Origin: Gangjinia marincola
GTDB lineage: Bacteria; Bacteroidota; Bacteroidia; Flavobacteriales; Flavobacteriaceae
Direction: 5' to 3'
Length of the DNA: 64,000 nt
NCBI RefSeq assembly: GCF_039523415.1
Contig: NZ_BAAAFG010000005.1
Span: 1-64,000 of the forward strand
In this document: one piece after another, positions 60,509 through 64,000 of the stretch
Numbering within the stretch: position 1 is the first letter of the stretch
How the letters are laid out: every line of letters starts with the position of its first letter
Made by a program: the position numbers and the translations under genes
The notes under the pieces: generated by a model
Told to the model about the DNA's origin: nothing
The model's input: only the letters and a program-made list of their open reading frames with translations
Databases searched by the model: none

Positions 60509-61225
60509 ATGGAAACTGAACAAAAAAAGATTTTATTGGTAGAAGATGACCCAAACTTTGGGATCGTTTTAAAAGATTACTTATCCATGCATGAGTATGC
60601 GGTAACGCACGCAAAAAATGGGATGGAAGGATTTGAAAAATTCAAAAAAGATGATTACAATCTTGTGATTTTGGATGTTATGATGCCCTATAAGGATGGA
60701 TTCACCTTGGCAAAAGAAATTAGAGAAAAAAATGAAGAGGTGCCTATCATCTTTCTAACGGCAAAAGCGATGAAAGAAGATGTGCTAAAGGGATACAAAG
60801 TTGGAGCAGACGATTATCTCAATAAACCTTTTGACAGCGAAGTGCTTTTAGCCAAGATAAAAGCGATCATGCAGCGTAAAGCAACTGATAGTATTGCAGA
60901 TAGCAAGCAATTTGAGTTCAATGTAGGTAATTTTCACCTTAACTCTAAGCTAAGATTCTTAACCTTTGAAGGGGAGGAGCCAATCAAACTTTCACCAAAA
61001 GAAAATGATCTTTTACGTCTTTTAGCATTACATGAAAATGATTTAATGCCCAGAGAATTGGCGTTGACTAAAATATGGCGTGATGATAATTATTTTACCT
61101 CACGCAGTATGGATGTATATATTGCTAAATTGCGTAAGTACCTTAAGAAAGACGACTCTGTAGAGATTCTAAACATTCATGGTGAAGGTTTTAGACTTGT
61201 CGTTAAAGATGTGGATAAGGCGTAA
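60509..61225 (+). CDS. Response regulator transcription factor, OmpR/PhoB family (RprY-like)
   Basis: A 238-residue regulator. The receiver (to about 120) has acidic residues in 'LVEDDPNF', phosphorylated Asp56 in 'VILDVMMP', Thr84 and Lys106 in 'LNKPF'. The winged-helix DNA-binding domain (about 135-235) includes 'IKLSPKENDLLRLLALHENDL' and 'RSMDVYIAKLRKYLKKDDSVEILNIHGEGFRLVV'. Partner of the adjacent kinase. The 11-bp repeats at 58862-58902 are its predicted site. Confidence 0.96.
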   Translation: METEQKKILLVEDDPNFGIVLKDYLSMHEYAVTHAKNGMEGFEKFKKDDYNLVILDVMMPYKDGFTLAKEIREKNEEVPIIFLTAKAMKEDVLKGYKVGADDYLNKPFDSEVLLAKIKAIMQRKATDSIADSKQFEFNVGNFHLNSKLRFLTFEGEEPIKLSPKENDLLRLLALHENDLMPRELALTKIWRDDNYFTSRSMDVYIAKLRKYLKKDDSVEILNIHGEGFRLVVKDVDKA

Positions 61226-61239
61226 TTAGATTTCAGTTT

Positions 61240-62169
61240 TCAAGATAATCCTCCTGCTTGGTGTGGGAGGAATTTCTTCTTGATTTCTTTAATAATTTCT
61301 TCATGCGGAGTCGTATAATCATACCAATGTACTGACTCATCTTTTCTGTACCAGGTGAGCTGTCGCTTAGCAAATCTGCGGGTGTTTTTTTTGATTTCTT
61401 CAACCGCTTCGGGGAGTGTACAATCTCCATCGAAAAATGTAAATAATTCTTTATAGCCCACGGTATTTAAGGCATTTAATCTTTTTAGTGGATATAAAGC
61501 TTCTGCTTCAGCCAATAAACCATTTTCCATCATAGTATCTACACGCCGATTAATACGTTCATATATAATCGAACGTTTTGCTGTTAATCCAATTTTAAAA
61601 GGCTGAAAATTTCTGGGTACAGACTGATCCTTTAAAAATGAAGAATACGGCTGACCCGATCCAATACTAACCTCTAATGCGCGTATGACCCGTTGTGGAT
61701 TTTGAATATCTATTTTTTCTGCGGAAACAGGATCAAATTGTTTTAATTTCCGCTGCAGCGGAAGCAATCCATTTGATTCAAATTCCTCTTTCAATTGTTC
61801 CCTTACCGAAGCATCTACTTTAGGAAAGTGATCTAGTCCTTCTAAAACAGCTTTTACGTATAATACGCTACCGCCAACCATACACTGTATTGGATTCTTT
61901 TCAAAGAGAAGGTCTAGTTTTTTTATAGCATCCCGCTCAAAATCGCCAACAGAGTAGGGCTCATGAATTGAAATATGCTGAATAAAGTGATGTTTAACCT
62001 GCGCCAGTTCAAGTGATGTTGGTACAGCAGTACCAATGCTCATATCTTTAAAGAATTGCCGTGAATCGGCTGAGACTACTTCAGCATTGAACGCTTCTGC
62101 CAAGGCAATTCCCAAGCCGGTTTTGCCAATGGCAGTAGGTCCCACAACGATAAGGAGCGAATTAGTCAT
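61240..62169 (-). CDS. miaA: tRNA dimethylallyltransferase
   Basis: MiaA adds an isopentenyl group to A37 of tRNAs that read UNN codons. The P-loop is 'GPTAIGKT' (10-17), 'VVSADSRQ' (to 38) holds the catalytic Asp region, and 'NPQRVIRALEV' with 'KRQLTWYRKDESVHWYD' are characteristic. 309 aa is normal. It overlaps the ion-channel gene by 8 nt and converges on the response-regulator gene with a 14-nt gap. Confidence 0.97.
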   Translation of the reverse strand: MTNSLLIVVGPTAIGKTGLGIALAEAFNAEVVSADSRQFFKDMSIGTAVPTSLELAQVKHHFIQHISIHEPYSVGDFERDAIKKLDLLFEKNPIQCMVGGSVLYVKAVLEGLDHFPKVDASVREQLKEEFESNGLLPLQRKLKQFDPVSAEKIDIQNPQRVIRALEVSIGSGQPYSSFLKDQSVPRNFQPFKIGLTAKRSIIYERINRRVDTMMENGLLAEAEALYPLKRLNALNTVGYKELFTFFDGDCTLPEAVEEIKKNTRRFAKRQLTWYRKDESVHWYDYTTPHEEIIKEIKKKFLPHQAGGLS

Positions 62170-63004
62170 CTCTTAAGGGTTCACCACAATTGTGACAGAA
62201 TTTAGCATCATCCTGATGCTTTTTTGCATTACAATTGTAACAGGCTATCGTATTTAAAATAACCTTATTCTCTTTAGAATTCAAATTCTTTGAGTATTCT
62301 GAAGTGACAATTCCGGTGGGAACGGCGATAATACCATACCCCATGATCATGATCACTGCTGCAATAAATTGGCCCAGAGGTGTAACCGGTGCGATATCAC
62401 CAAATCCTACTGTGGTGAGTGTTACAATACTCCAGTAAATCCCAACAGGAATACTTACAAAACCACTTTCTTCACCTTCAATAATATACATTAACGTTCC
62501 TGAAATTATGCACATCATGAGCACTGCAAATAAAAATACTGCAATTTTCTCCCGACTATCGCTAATTGCTTTTTTTAAATAATTACCTGCACCTAAGTAA
62601 CGGGATACTTTTAAAATTCTAAAAATACGTAATAATCGCAGTGATCTTACCGTAAGAAGAGCGCTTGAGCCCGCAATAAAAAAGGATAAGTAGAGTGGGA
62701 GTACTGATAGTAAATCAATAATACCATAAAAGCTAAAAATGTATTTAGTTGGTTTTTTAATCGAAATGATCCTGGCGATATATTCTATTGTAAATAGTCC
62801 TGTGATAATCCATTCCAGTAAATAAAATGTATCGGCATATTTTTCATTGAGTTTGGGGATACTTTCCAGCATCACAATAACGATACTAACTAAGATAAGT
62901 ATCAATAAAATTACATCAAACAGTTTGCCCATGGGCGTATCTGCCTCATAAATGATATCATGCAATTTTCTACGCCATTTTGCTGGTGTGCTATTAGAGC
63001 TCAA
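62162..63004 (-). CDS. Kv-type voltage-gated ion channel with C-terminal zinc ribbon
   Basis: A 280-residue ion transporter. Six helices are visible, including the S4-like 'RSLRLLRIFRILKVSRYL' with repeated Arg. The pore has the potassium filter 'TLTTVGFGD' (TVGFGD 198-203). After the pore helix comes an unusual C-terminal zinc ribbon 'CYNCNAKKHQDDAKFCHNCGEPL' with Cys255, Cys258, Cys270 and Cys273, placed on the cytoplasmic side. It probably selects K+; the ribbon suggests metal or partner regulation, which is inference. It precedes miaA with an 8-nt overlap. Confidence 0.92.
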   Translation of the reverse strand: MSSNSTPAKWRRKLHDIIYEADTPMGKLFDVILLILILVSIVIVMLESIPKLNEKYADTFYLLEWIITGLFTIEYIARIISIKKPTKYIFSFYGIIDLLSVLPLYLSFFIAGSSALLTVRSLRLLRIFRILKVSRYLGAGNYLKKAISDSREKIAVFLFAVLMMCIISGTLMYIIEGEESGFVSIPVGIYWSIVTLTTVGFGDIAPVTPLGQFIAAVIMIMGYGIIAVPTGIVTSEYSKNLNSKENKVILNTIACYNCNAKKHQDDAKFCHNCGEPLRDD

Positions 63005-63052
63005 AGATTTGCTTTTTGCTAAAAGTACAATTATTTTGGATTTCGTTTATCA

Positions 63053-63718
63053 TTAGATGAAGTGACGCATTAATTGATTATACCTAATCTGCTCATAGTC
63101 ATTTGCAACAATGTTAGCTAAACTATAATCCTGTCCTGTAGAATGTTTACTATCGTATCCTACACAAAAGATTCCTGCAGCATGGGCTGCTTTAATTCCA
63201 TTAGTTGAATCTTCTATGACAACACATTCATTTTTATTGGCATTAGCAGCTTGAGCCGCTTTAATAAAAATTTCAGGGTGCGGTTTAGATTCTTTTAAAT
63301 CAGCTCCGCTTAATTTACCTGAAAAATAGCGGTTAAGGTCAAACCTGTCAAATACTCTATTAATATTAGGCATAGAGGCAGAGGAAGCTACAATGAGTGT
63401 TAAACCGTTGGCTTTATAGTCTTGGATTAGAGACAAAACACCATCTAATAATTGAAGGTCATCATCTTTTGTAAAGATGAGCTTAAAATATTTTCGTTTA
63501 ATGTCAACTAATTCCTCAGGAGCTTGCGCTAACTCATAGCGATCACATAACTGTTTGCAAATATTAAGGGTAGATTGGCCGGTAAAGCTTCGATAAAGTT
63601 CGTTAGATACTTGAATACCTACTTCGCCAAACATACGGTGATATGCTTTTTGGTGCAGAGGTTCTGTATCGACAATCACCCCATCCATATCAAAAAGGAT
63701 TGCTTTAAGTTTGCTCAA
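63053..63718 (-). CDS. HAD-superfamily hydrolase, beta-phosphoglucomutase-like
   Basis: A 221-aa HAD phosphatase/mutase. Motif I is 'LFDMDGVIVDTEPLHQKAY' (Asp10 and Asp12), motif II 'LIVASSASMPNIN', motif III 'KESKPHPEIFI' and motif IV 'CVVIEDSTNGIKAAHAAGIFCVGY'. The pattern is that of the PGM-like subgroup (YniC, beta-PGM), acting on sugar phosphates. The cap lies between residues about 17 and 80. It overlaps the downstream part of the exonuclease-like gene by 4 nt (ATGA). Confidence 0.94.
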   Translation of the reverse strand: MSKLKAILFDMDGVIVDTEPLHQKAYHRMFGEVGIQVSNELYRSFTGQSTLNICKQLCDRYELAQAPEELVDIKRKYFKLIFTKDDDLQLLDGVLSLIQDYKANGLTLIVASSASMPNINRVFDRFDLNRYFSGKLSGADLKESKPHPEIFIKAAQAANANKNECVVIEDSTNGIKAAHAAGIFCVGYDSKHSTGQDYSLANIVANDYEQIRYNQLMRHFI

Positions 63719-64000
63719 AACTCTATAATTTTTATTCGGTTATTTCGGCGTAAATAGCCCTGAATGATATGTTTTGCATCTCTATTTTCCTCCATGGGAG
63801 TAATGAGTGTCTTCATGATTTGAGGGTTATTCACCTGATAATTTAAATTGAAGTAGCCAATACCTTTAAATGTACCTTCTTCAATTAATAACGCTGACTT
63901 TTCATCAACTTCTCTACCGCGATCAATGAGTAACATGTTTTTATTGTGATAACTATAGCGCTCAATAACCTGCTGTGCTCTCTTGTTATACTCTTCCGCA
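63715..64000 (-). CDS. C-terminal part of an exonuclease/UvrC-like protein, truncated by the window
   Basis: The frame stays open to the window end; about 94 codons are visible, ending in 'NNRIKIIEF'. The stretch before 'MLLIDRGREVDEKSALLIEEGTFKGIGYFNLNYQV' reads 'EEYNKRAQQVIERYSYHNKN', so the true gene starts beyond 64000. This C-terminus resembles the flavobacterial proteins with an N-terminal DnaQ-type exonuclease and a GIY-YIG/UvrC part. Only the tail is here, so the assignment is moderate. It overlaps the HAD gene by 4 nt. Confidence 0.55.
   Translation of the reverse strand, partial: AEEYNKRAQQVIERYSYHNKNMLLIDRGREVDEKSALLIEEGTFKGIGYFNLNYQVNNPQIMKTLITPMEENRDAKHIIQGYLRRNNRIKIIEF

Noticed and set aside
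1..64000. tRNA or rRNA genes.
   Set aside because: No cloverleaf-like stretch with a T-loop (GGTTCGAATCC type) or rRNA segment was recognised by eye. A covariance-model scan was not possible.

Overview
The window looks like the chromosome of a marine Flavobacteriaceae-type Bacteroidota. It is AT-rich by eye (base composition was not computed). Promoters follow the Bacteroidota pattern, with TAnnTTTG at -7 and a TTTG-like element near -33. Two proteins carry type A type-IX-secretion C-terminal tails (17846-19456, 34787-36136) and one carries a gliding-motility-associated type B C-terminus (4744-7128). Phylum-typical families are also present: DUF4249 beside a TonB-dependent receptor, DUF4835, DUF6095, DUF6913, the RpoZ-like protein between bamD and coaBC, and a monomeric isocitrate dehydrogenase. 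No tRNA, rRNA or CRISPR array was recognised.

Left part (1-27.5 kb). A tyrosine recombinase (214-1041) lies behind a long imperfect palindrome and a 22-bp dyad site, and runs convergently into uvrB. Next comes a 1.6-kb array of about 171-bp units with inverted-repeat arms, which encloses a GIY-YIG nuclease gene. It is followed by minus-strand housekeeping and surface genes: the T9SS protein, an ABC exporter, murQ, the DUF4249/TonB receptor pair, icd, rplS, trmD, a secreted subtilase, GAPDH and an HtrA protease. A gene-free gap between rplS and icd has its own promoter and terminator and may encode a small RNA. A plus-strand run, dapF-GNAT-mltG-DUF2279, then a lysozyme-like gene, serves lysine/peptidoglycan synthesis and wall remodelling.

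Accessory island (27.54-34.06 kb). Seven minus-strand genes sit between the lysozyme-like gene and an RsmI-like methyltransferase: a DUF6090-like membrane protein, an NTF2-like lipoprotein, a serine hydrolase, a PsbP-like lipoprotein, a small Imm32-like protein, and a DUF262-HEPN pair. Several of the spacers share homologous blocks: a hairpin/GGAGCGGGT-like block at the gene ends and a promoter-bearing block at the gene starts. This is the layout of an integron-like or cassette array. The DUF262-HEPN pair (3 nt apart, TTG start on the HEPN gene) is the best candidate for a new defence system.

Right part (34.06-64 kb). The genes are mostly core and tightly packed: a T9SS-tagged sugar dehydrogenase, an LMW phosphatase, dnaA, a thioesterase, YigZ-EamA-HAD-ribD (overlapping), GNAT-prmC-GNAT, a LOG-family protein, ligA, two paralogous membrane proteins, DUF6913-dapA, bamD-rpoZ-coaBC-DUF4835-recN-fabI, a ParDE toxin-antitoxin pair with a visible operator, glycosyltransferase-YbbR-coaE, and a sensor kinase/response regulator pair preceded by 11-bp direct repeats. 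Convergent miaA, a Kv-type channel with a C-terminal zinc ribbon, a HAD phosphatase and the truncated end of an exonuclease-like gene close the window. A 15-bp minisatellite lies at 36.18-36.33 kb. Many neighbouring genes overlap by 1-23 nt, which implies long operons with translational coupling.
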